Source of the DNA: Paraphysoderma sedebokerense
Taxonomy: Eukaryota > Blastocladiomycota > Physodermatomycetes > Physodermatales > Physodermataceae
Direction: 5' to 3'
Length of the DNA: 64,000 bases
Assembly (NCBI GenBank): GCA_025602915.1
Contig: JAHLJZ010000097.1
Location: 1 to 64,000, forward strand
Below, piece after piece: positions 33,912-46,393 of the stretch. Position numbers and translations under genes: made by a program. Within the stretch, counting starts at the first letter, position 1. Every line of letters begins with the position of its first letter. The notes beneath the pieces are model-generated. The model had not been told where the DNA came from, did not search any database, and saw only the letters and a program-made list of their open reading frames with translations.

Positions 33912-35046
33912 TTAGGCCGTGCTTCCACTTGCAGCTTTAGTCTCCTGCACACCTTTCACGATCTCTAACAGTTTATCAAACTCAAATTCTGTCGGTCGTT
34001 CATTCAAACATCGAACCATATCCTTAAACTCTGTGCCACCCGTGATATAAAACACTTTCAACCATTCAACCAAATTAGCTGCATCACTTGTCGTTATTCT
34101 GTCGGTATCAACGTCACCCCGCATTAACACCAGTCCATGCGACTCTATCAAATCTGTGTAAAATGTTAATGAAAGATGAGGAGATGCTTCTGTAGTGTGG
34201 AGTTTGTAGTCTAACAGAGTCGTGAAAAACGTTTGGTGCCCTTGAAATTGGAGATAATACGTTTCGATTCCCGCCGGACGAAGAAGCGGAAGAACAAACT
34301 GCAACTTATTTTAGCAAAATATTCAGACGAAACTTAAGAAATGATCTAATTACCAGTGGGCACTCTTTGGATGTTTTTAGCAAATCAAGATAAACATCTT
34401 TAGGCACAACTGCAGAGACACAATCTTTAGTTTTATGATATTCAATCCAGAGTGACTCGATTGTTTCCGGTGATTGTGATTGAACTTTATCAAGTTTGAG
34501 AATTGAAGACAACGGTCTCACATGAGGTGGTAAATTGTTGGTTGGATTATCTAGTGGCTCTGGCGAGGCCAGTTTTTCATCGACCACAGGCTCAGAAGTC
34601 TGTTGAGATGAAACCGTCCTTTCTTTGTACGATTCAACGAGTTGGTCGACCGATTCGAAACCCTCACTAGGAAAAAGCAATTTTTCTGTTATGATCCCAA
34701 TAGAATTACAAATTGTAGCCATAATATTTGGTATTGTGAAGCCACTTAAACTGTAATCCTTTCACTTACTCTTCGCACTTTTTCCGCAACTTCTGCGCAT
34801 ATTTAGCGTAGTAATTTGGGGCGGTGGCAGTGCTGGACTTAAGTATTGAGTCAAAGACTACAAATTCAAATCAAAGCAATTTTATCAGTCACACTATTTT
34901 GTCCAAAATAATTAAAATATCGCACCTATTGATGTGGAAGAGAAAGAGGCATACTGCCTGGTCAAAGACGTTCGAAATGATGATGAGGATTGAATCGAGC
35001 GAACGATATTATTTACTCTGCTAGGTATTATTATTTTAGACCACAT
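33912..35046 (-). CDS. ATP11: ATP11/ATPAF1, F1-ATPase assembly chaperone
   Basis: ATP11 binds the free beta subunit of mitochondrial F1-ATPase and prevents its aggregation during assembly. Four exons: 35046-34926, 34857-34770, 34666-34354 and 34298-33912, giving 302 residues with consistent phases. The N-terminus is a typical mitochondrial presequence (MWSKIIIPSRVNNIVRSIQS, then SFRTSLTRQYA). The conserved body includes PLSSILKLDKV, LWIEYHKTKDCVSAVVP, YYLQFQGHQTFFTTLLDYK, GLVLMRGDVD and LVEWLKVFYI, closing CLNERPTEFEFDKL, which matches the motif order I recall for ATPAF1. The third-exon acceptor was picked by phase between two candidates. Confidence 0.9.
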
Positions 35047-35333
35047 TCTGTGTATCACTGATACTAGAATTTGCTTGATGTAGAGAAGTTGGGTTTTGGC
35101 CGGCGATTCCCAATTTTTGTTTACTAGATATACACCGTGTGCAGATCAACCAAGCACCACAGAAGCGGTCCTCGATCAAGTGACATGAATGCGGAAAAAA
35201 TTCATACAGTTCATTACTTTATGTCTTTAATCATACAACTCAATTATATCTACAATATATTACAGTATGCATTATTCTGATTTTTCAGCCGTCTCGATTT
35301 GGGCACCTTCAATCGTACTCCTTGAGATACGTT

Positions 35334-37359
35334 TTAAGTAAACTCAAAACATCCGTCTTCTATGTCCCTTGCCACAAGTTCAAAATCCTTGTAGATCCTT
35401 TGAAATAACCATAGCAACTCTTCTCCAGAGATTCCTTCTACTTCAACAAGATCGGCATTTGTTTCTTGATGCAATTTTCCATTTAAAACTTGATCCACAT
35501 CCATGGGGTCACCGTCGACCAAAGATTTTACACGTACATCGTCGATTTTTTTTTTCTTGAATACAAACTTTTTCAATTTTCCGTTGAAATCCCATAGTTG
35601 TTGCACCAAACGGTTCCTTGCTGTGTCGAAATCACGGAATAACGAATCCCGCGACAGTGCTATGTCAAACATGGACAATGGGGCAACGTTTTGAATGAAT
35701 TTGATTAAATGTAAATATAATTGTCGGTCATTTGATGAAGAAAGTTTGATCTTCAGGCGTGGTGAGGGCGGTCCTCTTCCATTAATTACGTCAGCAGAAG
35801 GAGATGTCTGCGGATATTTGAGCTCAATTTGTATGTCGTCCGGGTGCGAGATAAATGTTGTACTGTGTTTCTGCTGTTTGGAATTCCGTTTAGTACAAGT
35901 GATTATTCTGAACCTTGAATTTGCAACGTACCTCTTCAGACCTTACACAAGAAGTAATCCGAAAATATTGTCGTATGAGTAAGGGAATACTGCCAGAACG
36001 TTGGGATAAAGAGTTAAGGGGATTGAAAGCAAAGTTGGCGTCTATTTCCGAAATGCGAGGTGTGAGGTAGAAACTGATAGAAGACATGAAGTGCGTAGGC
36101 AATAAATTCGTAGAAAACTGATAAGGTATATTTCCTGAAGCAAAACCATGTCAATACATTCAGTTAACTTGGAATGAGCCACGGTAACCTTACGCGATGT
36201 CGATGGAATATCCTGAGCATCCAACAGTCCAATAAACATCCATTGTTTTTTGAATCTTTCACATTCAAAAGATTCTAACTCAGCCAGCAAATACTCTTCG
36301 TTTTCATTATAGTCTACAATATCTTCTGATTCGTTCATATCTTGATCCCATGAAAGATATAATGATAAGGACCAATTTCTCAAAAGGAAAGATAAGGATG
36401 TACTGAGTGTGGTAGCCGAGGATAAATTGATAGTGACATTAGGCGGAACGTATGAAACGACGTTCTTTCGACTATGGGAATGTTGAGGCATAGGATGAAC
36501 AAAGGTAGAGATATGGATATTGCGCAAAGGTGTCTGACTGCTATTCACTATTGTTGCTGAGGTGACGAGTTTGGAATCCGCCTCTTCCCACACCGATGAC
36601 AATGACTCGACCTTGACCTTTGGAGAACATATGTCTCCAGTATCTGACAATTTTACTTCTGGATCAACTTTGTCTGGAATGGCCGAAGACGTCTCTGAGT
36701 TATCGCTGAAGAGATCTACAAGGCCTTTACAGTACGAATTGTACGTCTTAATTCGGCGCGAGGTGACGGGTTCGCTAGTTTCTGAAATAGCGTCTTCCGA
36801 TTGTGGGAAGTGTTGGCCAGATTTCAAAATGCATTGGGGCCTATCTGCAAAGTTGCTGCATGCGTTCTGAACATTGAGGCGATCCAGTAGGTACGACAAC
36901 GACGAGTGAAACAAGCTCGTTTTCTCTTGTACCTGATGAAGCAATAAGTAAGGATTAAAACAAGAACATAACCAGTTATCATGCAAACAGCATATACCAG
37001 TGATTCCAATTCAACATTAGAGCTTTCTAGTTTGATTGTCTGCTCGTACAGAGACTTAGTCAAAGTTGAGAGATGTGGGTTCTGGACGAAGGGTGGATTC
37101 TCGTGATCGTCTTTGGCTAAACCGACTTCTGCTTCCGCAATATCAGTGCCAAATTGAAGTTTATGATCTGGCGAAGATGGAATCATGAATGTATTCTCCC
37201 CATCGACAGCATGTGTTGACCACACAGTGAGAAACCATGGATACCAGTCTACTTCTTTACGTATCTATGGCAATCATTCACGTGATAATAATTAAGGTGT
37301 TAGACACCAAATTCAGGCCTTGTCATTTAGATTACCATTGTGGTATTATAAGTGAACAT
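35334..37359 (-). CDS. Unknown multi-exon protein
   Basis: I do not recognise this gene. A coherent chain is 37359-37336 (MFTYNTTM), 37264-36998 (DWYPWFLTVWSTHAVDGENT, later a helical LTKSLYEQTIKLESSNVELE) and 36932 to about 36150 (VQEKTSLFHSSLSYLLDRLN, a Ser-rich middle, then LLAELESFECERFKKQWMF). A further exon near 36110-35935 reads SEIDANFAFNPLNSLSQRSG, and the 3' exon, about 35890-35334, reads HPDDIQIELKYPQ, LHLIKFIQNVAPLSMFDIAL, RLVQQLWDFNGKLKKFVFKK and ends DIEDGCFEFT. The junctions after 36150 are unresolved. The first helical segments could form a short coiled coil. A plus-strand frame over 35695-36070 was considered, but the minus-strand frame is longer and better composed. The start codon overlaps that of the next gene. 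Confidence 0.55.
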
Positions 37360-37769
37360 GGTACAAGGAGCTGTTAAGAAATCAAAAGTTGGTGCTTCAT
37401 TATTGAAGAGCGTTCAAAAGAGAGGTAGGTTTTACTGATTACCTCACTTCGTCGTTGAGCAAAGTGTCGTAACATTAGTGGTTGAATTTAACAGGTAAAA
37501 TTGCTGCGCCCAAGAAGAAAGCTCTAGTCAAACAACAGAATCTTCAAAAGGTATTGTGTACAATGGTTTCTGTCTGACGCTTCCTATTATTTCAAGCTCA
37601 CTCGTTTGATTCATTACAGAAACTGCAAGGAAAGTCGATCCAATCAATTGAGCAAATCATGGCCGCGAAAGCAGGTGCTGTCGGAAAGTTAACTATCATG
37701 AAAAAGGTCGGTGAAGAAGGGCAGAAAGTATTGGATGAACAGAGTAGCAAGAAAAAGCGAAAGTATTAG
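37358..37769 (+). CDS. DUF2462/UPF0390 small basic protein
   Basis: A 90-residue Lys-rich protein from exons 37358-37424, 37495-37550 and 37620-37769. It begins MVQGAVKKSKVGASLLKSVQ, continues KIAAPKKKALVKQQNLQKK, and has SIEQIMAAKAGAVGKL before a basic end (KKKRKY). The layout matches UPF0390/DUF2462 proteins (human C19orf53-like), which I recall starting M-A-Q-G, carrying an APKK block and an IE helix. These proteins are thought to be nucleolar; their function is poorly known. The gene is divergent from the unknown gene on the other strand, with overlapping putative start codons at 37357-37360. Confidence 0.75.
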
Positions 37770-37946
37770 ATTCCCTGCACGCTTACATACAACTGCTCTG
37801 TAAATATCGATGATGCCGGGTAATGTAAATAAAAATGGCTACAAGGGATGTCGAAGATTCTTAAACAATAAGTTTACGCTTGATGAAATGAGACTCGGTA
37901 CATGGATGTAAATGAGCTGCATATGGGATTTTGGTTATATTCACAT

Positions 37947-39263
37947 CTAAAAGTCGTACAGCCACTTTTTATAGTATTCACAGTTCCTCGGATTAACAGG
38001 TCCACTCTCACTGCAAAAACTTAGAACCGGACACCTACCACAAGGTACCTCATGCCAATAATTTAATACGCTTGAGTCCCTTACAGCCTTATAACACCAT
38101 ACGTCGGATCCGCCGGATGGATAATCATCTCTTTCGTCTTCATCTTCCATCTCCTCGCTAGAAGAATTATAGGCTATACTGACGGACTTCCGTATCTTTT
38201 GCACCTTTCCGTCGTAAGCTAATGTGTCAAGGACTAAAGTGATGTCTTCAATCGACAATTCAACAGTGGATATTTTTGCATCTTTGATGAATGTATGGAC
38301 TTTCGTAGCAGTTGGGTATTTCGAGTAATTAGGGGGGTATATTGCACTCGGATCGTGGCGAGGAATGGACTGTAAGGGGAAAAAGATGAATATTAGATAC
38401 CAACACCGCAAATCAATTGAACGTAATCGCTCACTTGAGATATAATATAGCGATGGCATTGTTTCGCAATCTGTTCAATAAAATCTACGTCGAACTCCTG
38501 TTCCGTAAACCAAGGACCTCCAGTAATATCGACCGATGGAGTCAATTCAGCCAACATATACATCTTCCGTGTCGGATACTACAGAATTGCGATTAATGTA
38601 TGGTAAAGCACGGCCGATTGAGGATCCTTGAAACAAACCTTCACACTTTTGATACTCTTAATATGTCCTCTCTGCTCCAAACTTTTTACACATTTTTGTA
38701 CAACACCTTGATGCAAGTTGGTCTTTGCTTTCAATGTTTTAATCCATAATCCTTCATTTCCGCTAGCTTTGATATGATCATATACTAACTTCTCATCCTG
38801 ATCCAAAGATTTCACCCTACGAAGAATGAGTGTGAGAAGACGTCGGAGAGGGATTATTTATTGGGCAAATCTATACTTCGATGCCTCATCAGGCTGTACT
38901 GCCGAAAAAACAGTTTGAGTCCCTTTTCGACCAAGTGCTAATAATCCCTATATTAAAGGTCGTCTTAGACGGTTGCTTCCACTTCGTTTCTTAAAAGGCA
39001 AAGCCGTACCTTCTTCAACAACGAATTGAACGTATCAACTAATTCTTCAGTCTCATATTCTGGCAGTTGATTTAATATTTCAGCCTGAGTTCCACCCTGT
39101 AATTATGTTTAAAAATATTACATAATTGTGAGAATGTATGATAACCTGAATTAAATCAGCTCACCTCCTGAAGTTTTTCGACTGCTTTAAATAATTCGAG
39201 TTCTTGAGGTGACAAATCAGTTAGATTGACTTTTGATTTTCCTTTCCTAACTTTCGGAGGCAT
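37947..39263 (-). CDS. RPC34: RNA polymerase III subunit RPC34/RPC6
   Basis: RPC34 belongs to the Pol III heterotrimer that contacts TFIIIB and helps open promoters of tRNA and 5S genes. Six exons: 39263-39165, 39096-39010, 38947-38877, 38816-38639, 38578-38435 and 38369-37947, giving 333 residues in phase. Tandem winged-helix sequence is visible (DEKLVYDHIKASGNEGLWIK, then VVQKCVKSLEQRGHIKSIKS), followed by YMLAELTPSVDITGGPWFTE, FIKDAKISTVELSIEDITLV and LDTLAYDGKV. The C-terminus keeps the cysteine set CGRCPV, FCSESG and NCEYYKKWL, which in human and archaeal homologues binds an iron-sulfur cluster. An acidic insert (EEMEDEDERDD) precedes it. Confidence 0.93.
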
Positions 39264-40639
39264 TACTGATTCAATGTCGACAACCGTTCAATAGTGATAA
39301 TCACCCACAACTTCTGGAACTGGTTGCTCGGCGAACCTTGCCTTTGTTTTGTTGGAAACCACCGCGTGCCTAAATTAGGCATAGCGAGAATTATGAGATC
39401 GTTACATCTAACGATAATACAATGTTACATACAGTTGTTACTCTTGCCAAATTTTGGGTGCGATAATTACATGTGGAACCTCAGGATTATATTATTTCCT
39501 CTGTCGATTGCCCAATTAGTGAGAGTTGGTGGTGTTTGCCAACTCTTGAAGACGCTTAATGAATCAAGAACATCAGACATATCAAAGTTGAGAAAGTATT
39601 TCAATAGCTATTCTTCTACGCAGCTGCTTGTACAGTTCTTTAAGCTCTTTATGACATTCGGAGAACACTTCACCAGAAATTGGGTTTGGATGTGCTTGAA
39701 AAAATTCTGTGAAAAGGCAGGACCATGATTTTAGCCATAGCGATCTGGCAACTAGTTGGATACAGAACGTCAGGAACATAATCTTGACTAAATTGTTGAC
39801 ATCCTGTTGTAAATTTTAAGTTGGATTTTGCCCACTTAATTTAAGTCTCTTTCTGCCTTCTGAATCCGGAGAAATGAGGAAATTCTGTTGGAAGTGGCCT
39901 CTCTGAAACATTATGCGATGTTGGGAAGTTTAAGCAATTTCTCAGAGCACAATACAGATAATCAGATGCTCTGAAAAATAAGAGAATTAGTTTCGGCTGC
40001 GGATTCACTAATCTAAGTATCAACGCATTTGCGGAAGTCATCCAAAGTCGCCCAGCGGTACCCTAGGCATTGAATCACGAAATCTTTTATTCCATTCACT
40101 TTTGCAGTTCTGTAGCTCGATTATGCTTATGCTACTCGTTGCTGAACATTTTTCTTTTGGTATTGCTATTCTCTCTAATTAAAGTAAAGCAGTGGTGACC
40201 AAATCAATGATAAATCCCATCAAAATCCTATGCTGTTCCAATGATCTGCCTTTAGCGCCATTCACGAAAAGTGTTTTGTCGGTCACCGCCGTTAATTAAA
40301 AATCAACTCTTTCAATCCAATCTGAACTGAGTTTCCAGCAAATATAAGCTCGTTTATACGTGCTGCGAATCGTAATGTTTGTTGAACATTTGCGACCCGC
40401 AACAAATTCATTTTTCGACTTTTATTTGACAAGTTACATGTGCTTGATTATGCGTCCCTGCCTCTGACTGCCAAAAAGACTGCCAAAAACGGGCGCTTTA
40501 AAAAAATTTGAATATATATAGAATACAAGGAGACAACTAGTAATATATGTTTACAAAATCATCTGAATTATTATAATCAATGAATCTGAAATGCAAGCCG
40601 TGGAAAAACTTGGTTATTACTATTACGAGTTTTTCCCTT
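39264..40639. other. Unassigned region with unresolved open frames
   Basis: This is a 1.38-kb stretch. The plus strand has a 144-codon frame (39294-39728) without domain features. The minus strand has several short blocks that read like protein: DFVIQCLGYRWATLDDFRKC near 40070, ASDYLYCALRNCLNFPTS near 39960, TTGCQQFSQDYVPDVLYP near 39800, and ECHKELKELYKQLRRRIAIE near 39630. They could be exons of a small Cys-containing protein, but I could not join them by phase. No function is proposed. Confidence 0.3.
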
Positions 40640-41741
40640 TTATGACGCTTTTGGCGTCCCTTGAGTTTCACTCACAAGCGTCCATGTCGGCACACCATCC
40701 TGGAAACTCATAGTTTCGTATTTAAACTTAGTTTTTGTTACATAAACTTTCTTCGCAATTGTTTCAAACCGTTGACCATTTCCCTTTTTGGCGATCAAAA
40801 AGTATTCCGCCACTATGTTAGTGGGAGACCCGTTTGTTTTCGCATATCGTAACATTGTGTGAGACGAAAATTCAATATTGTTATCGTCTGTAATCACGCC
40901 AGCATTAACAAGCTCGGTCTTGATAGTTTTGAACAAGGGCGCGGTAACTTGAGGTTTTGATATATCCCAAATCTTCATGTATGAGTTCTTGATGTATCGG
41001 AACACATCATCGTTAGAATTTTTCCACGCTTCAAGATTCGTGGGTGTAAGCCGTCTTCGAAACTGAGTCTCAAAAGCGGCACCGGCGTCAAACCATTTTG
41101 TAGCGTATGCGTAGTACGAAGTGAGATCAGGTTTACTCATTTGTAAAGATTGGGAAAACGACTTCAAAGTTGCAAGTGAATGAATCGGCATGAACGATTC
41201 GAATTCCTTACTGTAAGGAACAAAATGTTTGTAGTGATCTGCCGTGTAGTACAATCTGTCATTTTCAATGTCAAGAACTAAGCGCTCAACATCATCAGTA
41301 GCGAGGACTGCCGGTAAATGTAGCTCTGAAAGCATTCATGGCTGTTAATATGAATACTTGACAGACCGGCACAGTATTTTAAAATGATTTACCGATGAAA
41401 CGACCATCCTTTGGTTTTAGTCTTCTGATTCCAAAGATCTCTTCGTTCCGCCAAACGATCCCATCATTCGCTTTCGGCGTCAACACCATTCTAGTCTTGA
41501 GAATATCAATGGGGCCTTGCAGGTTACGCTTGGTAGAACTAACAGAGAAAACTTCATCGCTTTCAAGAATTGCTGCAGTTTGCAGATTGGGTGTTGTCTG
41601 TGCTGGAATGATTCTCTCTAAGGAATCTGCTATGTCGTCGATAGGTACATCGGCATTCGGGGTGAATTGAGAAACTACGATTTGGAAGCAGATTGCAAAG
41701 AACAAAAATTCAATCAAGCTCTTAATTGCCATCTTTGTCAT
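40640..41741 (-). CDS. Secreted protein of unknown family
   Basis: Two exons, 41741-41393 and 41325-40640, join in phase 1 and give 344 residues. The N-terminus is a clear signal peptide (MTKMAIKSLIEFLFFAICFQ, then IVVSQFTPNA). The mature chain begins acidic and Ser/Thr-rich, then has a folded-looking region rich in Tyr and Phe (DRLYYTADHYKHFVPYSKEF, DLTSYYAYATKWFDAGAAFE, NDDVFRYIKNSYMKIWDISK, TMLRYAKTNGSP). It contains almost no Cys and ends with a basic to polar tail (SETQGTPKAS). I do not recognise a family. Secretion to wall, vacuole or medium is inferred from the signal peptide alone. A start at 41732 (MAIKS) is equally possible. Confidence 0.7.
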
Positions 41742-42994
41742 TTCGTCAGTTGAGAGTCTCAGTTAGAGTTCACGCTCTTAAATAACTTATCGTCTGCACT
41801 GATTGGTTTCAAAATGCAAACTGTTGATCACTACAGCATTGATTGTTCAAGATGGTAAGATTGTTCTGGTGAAACCAAGGCAGTAATAAGCAATACGGAA
41901 ACGTCAGAAAAGTACAACCTGCATTATATGTCAGAGATTGCTGAACGAATGGATGCTATCTCCGTATCGCACCTAAAAAAAATTCTCAACGCGGGACTCT
42001 GCTGTGACTACGAGCCAATTGTGAGGTGCATCAAAAGGAGCGCGCTAACCTGATCCGTTGCTAATTCGGAACAATTGATATATTGTCCCTTCAAGGGATC
42101 AAGATGTTCGGCATTTGGTGCGTTTCCGTTGCAACCCAGAGACAGGTCCCAATGAGACGCTTTGGTGCTATCGTATCGAGCATCCTTCTTCCCGCTCAAT
42201 CGTTTTATTTCTGACTTCCCCCGATTAATTACTTTTTTACTTTTGCGCCAATTGCTTGCTGAAAATTGCCACTGCTTCAGTAGATACTGTCACTTTTCCC
42301 AAGAAGCCTTTTGAATGTTTATTATCTCTTATACCATTGCATGTTGCTTGGTGTTTCTTGCTCTCCTTGCTTATTAGAGAACTAGGGGTTCATACACAAG
42401 AGCAACGATGATGTCTTCATCATGATTGTGTTATAAAGGACAGGTTTTCATTGAATCCTCAAACATGCTTTCAAATAGCATTAAGGGATATATAAAATTT
42501 TCTTTTTCATTTGCTTAACGCGGTCAATAAGAGTTTTAGCATTTGTCCCTCCGTTAAGTCAATCGTGGTTGCACAACTCCATTCCAACAAGCAAAACTTG
42601 TTCATGATAAGCATCAAATGTTCGATTTATATGTCTCACCAACAATGTAATCTTGTCCGCTACAATTCACCGCCCATTTTTGCTAAGGATATAACAAGGC
42701 AGAACCTTTTTCTTTGCTTTTCGCTATGAGTGCGAAAAAGCGGACGGCGTTTGAGAGCAGAGTTACAAGGAACAGAGACTCTAAAATATGGTGAGTAAAT
42801 CCAGTGAATGATGCTTGCTGAAATCTTTCTCCCTAATCGATATTGTAAGGCCGTAAATATATCAAGATCTTCACGAATGTGAAAGCAAACGCAGCCATTG
42901 GCGCATCAAAGTTCTATTAACCCATTAAATAATGAGACCCGTTCGTTTCATTCCACGCTATTTCATGGAAAATTATAAACTATAGAGTTCTAGT
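41742..42994. other. Intergenic region with one weak exon-like frame
   Basis: This is a 1.25-kb stretch. On the minus strand an open block from an acceptor-like ACAG near 42283 to about 42053 reads WQFSASNWRKSKKVIN, then SEIKRLSGKKDARYDSTKAS and LDPLKGQYINCSELATDQ, and could be spliced on to about 41975. It has no Met of its own and no recognised relatives. The plus strand has only short frames. Confidence 0.3.
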
Positions 42995-44351
<1,357 letters not shown>

Positions 44352-46393
44352 TATTATATTTTAGCGATAAATAGTATGAACGGAAGAGATATTATGAAAT
44401 GGCGGGTGTAGCAATAGAGATTGAATAGAGGATGCGGCTGTTGGTTCCTGGGAGAAACTTAGTGCTCTCGGTAGCAAGAAAATTCCAATTCCTTGCGAGC
44501 TGACCGCTGGAGTTATCATCCAGTCTTTAAGTACGAATCAAGTCAAATCATCAACATAATACTAATAACCTAATGTCAGAAAACCTTTGTGGACAAAGGT
44601 TATATACTTCTTGAGTTTTAATGTTTTCAACTATTTATATTGCAGTGACCAGGTCTTCGTTAACAAGGAAGGATATGGAGGCGAGCGGTCAAAAAATCAC
44701 GGTCTCCACTTTTGCTTTCATATACCTGAATCAGAATCACTTACTCTTAATCGTTATTTTTTTTTTAATAGGAATCAAATGGCTGCTTGGCATCTGTCGG
44801 CTGTTGTACTCATTGCAAATAATATTCAAAACTTATATTCTTTGACAGCAATTTCTTGGTAGTTTGCTGCACCGATATAGAATTTATCAATAATTGCGTG
44901 AAATGTTTTGCACACTGTTAAAAGTGGTAGCGTCGATACGCATATTAGTCTGGACTTATTGGATCGTCGCCTCCAGTTGCCCAGCGCGGGGAACCGAAGA
45001 TGACACACCAAGTAATTCTGTCCACAAAATTCTCCCACAAAAAAACAACAAAGCAACCTTTAAAATGTGGAAACAACAAAAATGCGCAACATCATATGCG
45101 ATACACAAATGTTAAGATAGACCCTCGAAAGTTTCGTAAACGTCTTAACTGACAGCGCGGGAATTTAAGCAGATACCTCATGTTTTTTTTATTCACCCCA
45201 GGCAGAACAAACCCGCCGCAGTTCTCTAATCGTATGTGTTTCGCTCGATAATAGAATATGGCTATTGTATCCAGTCTTACGAAATGACTGGATATGTTCC
45301 TATAAAATCTCTAATCGAGACAAATTCAAGCAGACGAGGTAAGAGGGCGGACCTGAATACAAATATGTACTGCGGAAGTAACGAAAACCTGGACCATAAA
45401 ATATAGGGTCCAATATACAATCCGCTGTGTATCAATCGAAGAATTATGAAATGAGCAAAAAATAACGGATCGTGTAGCTTGCACATTCTCATTTTTAGGG
45501 AACTGATTCAATCGAGGAAGCAGCGGTGAATAAGAGTTAGAGTGAGTTCAATTAGTGCGAAACAATATGAGCCGCCGCTTTTGGTCGTACAGATTTGGCT
45601 TTACGATTGAAATCAATGGTTGAAAGTCAACAAAATATCGAATTCGGATTAAGATACATCGGACGACTTGCATTATTGAGCGGCGAATGTAACACTGTTA
45701 TTGTCCTGCGGAGCGCTTGCTCCCTTGCATGCGAGACGACATGTGAAGCGAGTTTCGTAAGATTTGTAGACCGTACCAAAGTGCTGAGTGTGTATTAGTT
45801 TTGAATTGACTGCGCCCGAGTGAAGGAGAGTAACGAGTATAAGGCTGAAAGATTTTGGAATGAGTGGAAATTGTGTAATTGATTCAACCGGCAATCATGA
45901 TTTAAAAGTTTTCATTCGTGCGTTAGGATACTTTATGTTGTGATATCCTAAGCACTAAATTAAGGTACAGGATGTGTATTGTGTATATCCAGGCAGTGAC
46001 GCCGCCGATTGCTCAACAACAATTTGCGTATCTAAAACTTTATTGGAACTTAAGTCTACTGTCTACTGGTCGCGCAAATTTATATGTGACAGCTTGATGT
46101 AGCAGATGAAGAGGAATCACCAAATTTTATCACAAATTGATATAATGCGACAACGAAATGTCCCGCTTGAGGCATCTATCAACACATTCTCATCTACTGT
46201 ATGTCGTTGTTGGTGTTCCAGTCGGGCGATCCGCGATGTGATGTTCGCATTAAACGAATCATCTCTTCGCGGTCGCGTTCGAGAGACAGCTTCGAAGACA
46301 TTTTGTCTGAATTAGAAACTTCATCTATCCCACCTCAAGCAACTACCTATTCATTCAGCTGACTTGCTTCTGACTGACAACCAAGCCGACACC
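44352..46393. other. Long region without a supported gene
   Basis: This is a 2.04-kb stretch. Frames up to about 90 codons occur on both strands (for example 44587-44862 and 45595-45798 on plus, 44826-45056 on minus), but none has domain features, good composition or splice partners. No tRNA, rRNA or transposon hallmark is seen. It may hold promoters of the UMP kinase (-) and the cyclin-like gene (+), or non-coding transcripts. Confidence 0.45.

Noticed and set aside
35695-36070. Plus-strand coding reading over the unknown minus gene (includes ILPERWDKELRGLKAKLASI)
   Set aside because: It looks protein-like for a short stretch, but it has no start or splice partners, while the minus strand stays open through the adjoining exon. 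Not fully excluded.
39294-39728. 144-codon plus-strand frame
   Set aside because: Overlaps the start region of RPC34 on the other strand, has no domain or signal, and its composition is unlike neighbouring proteins.
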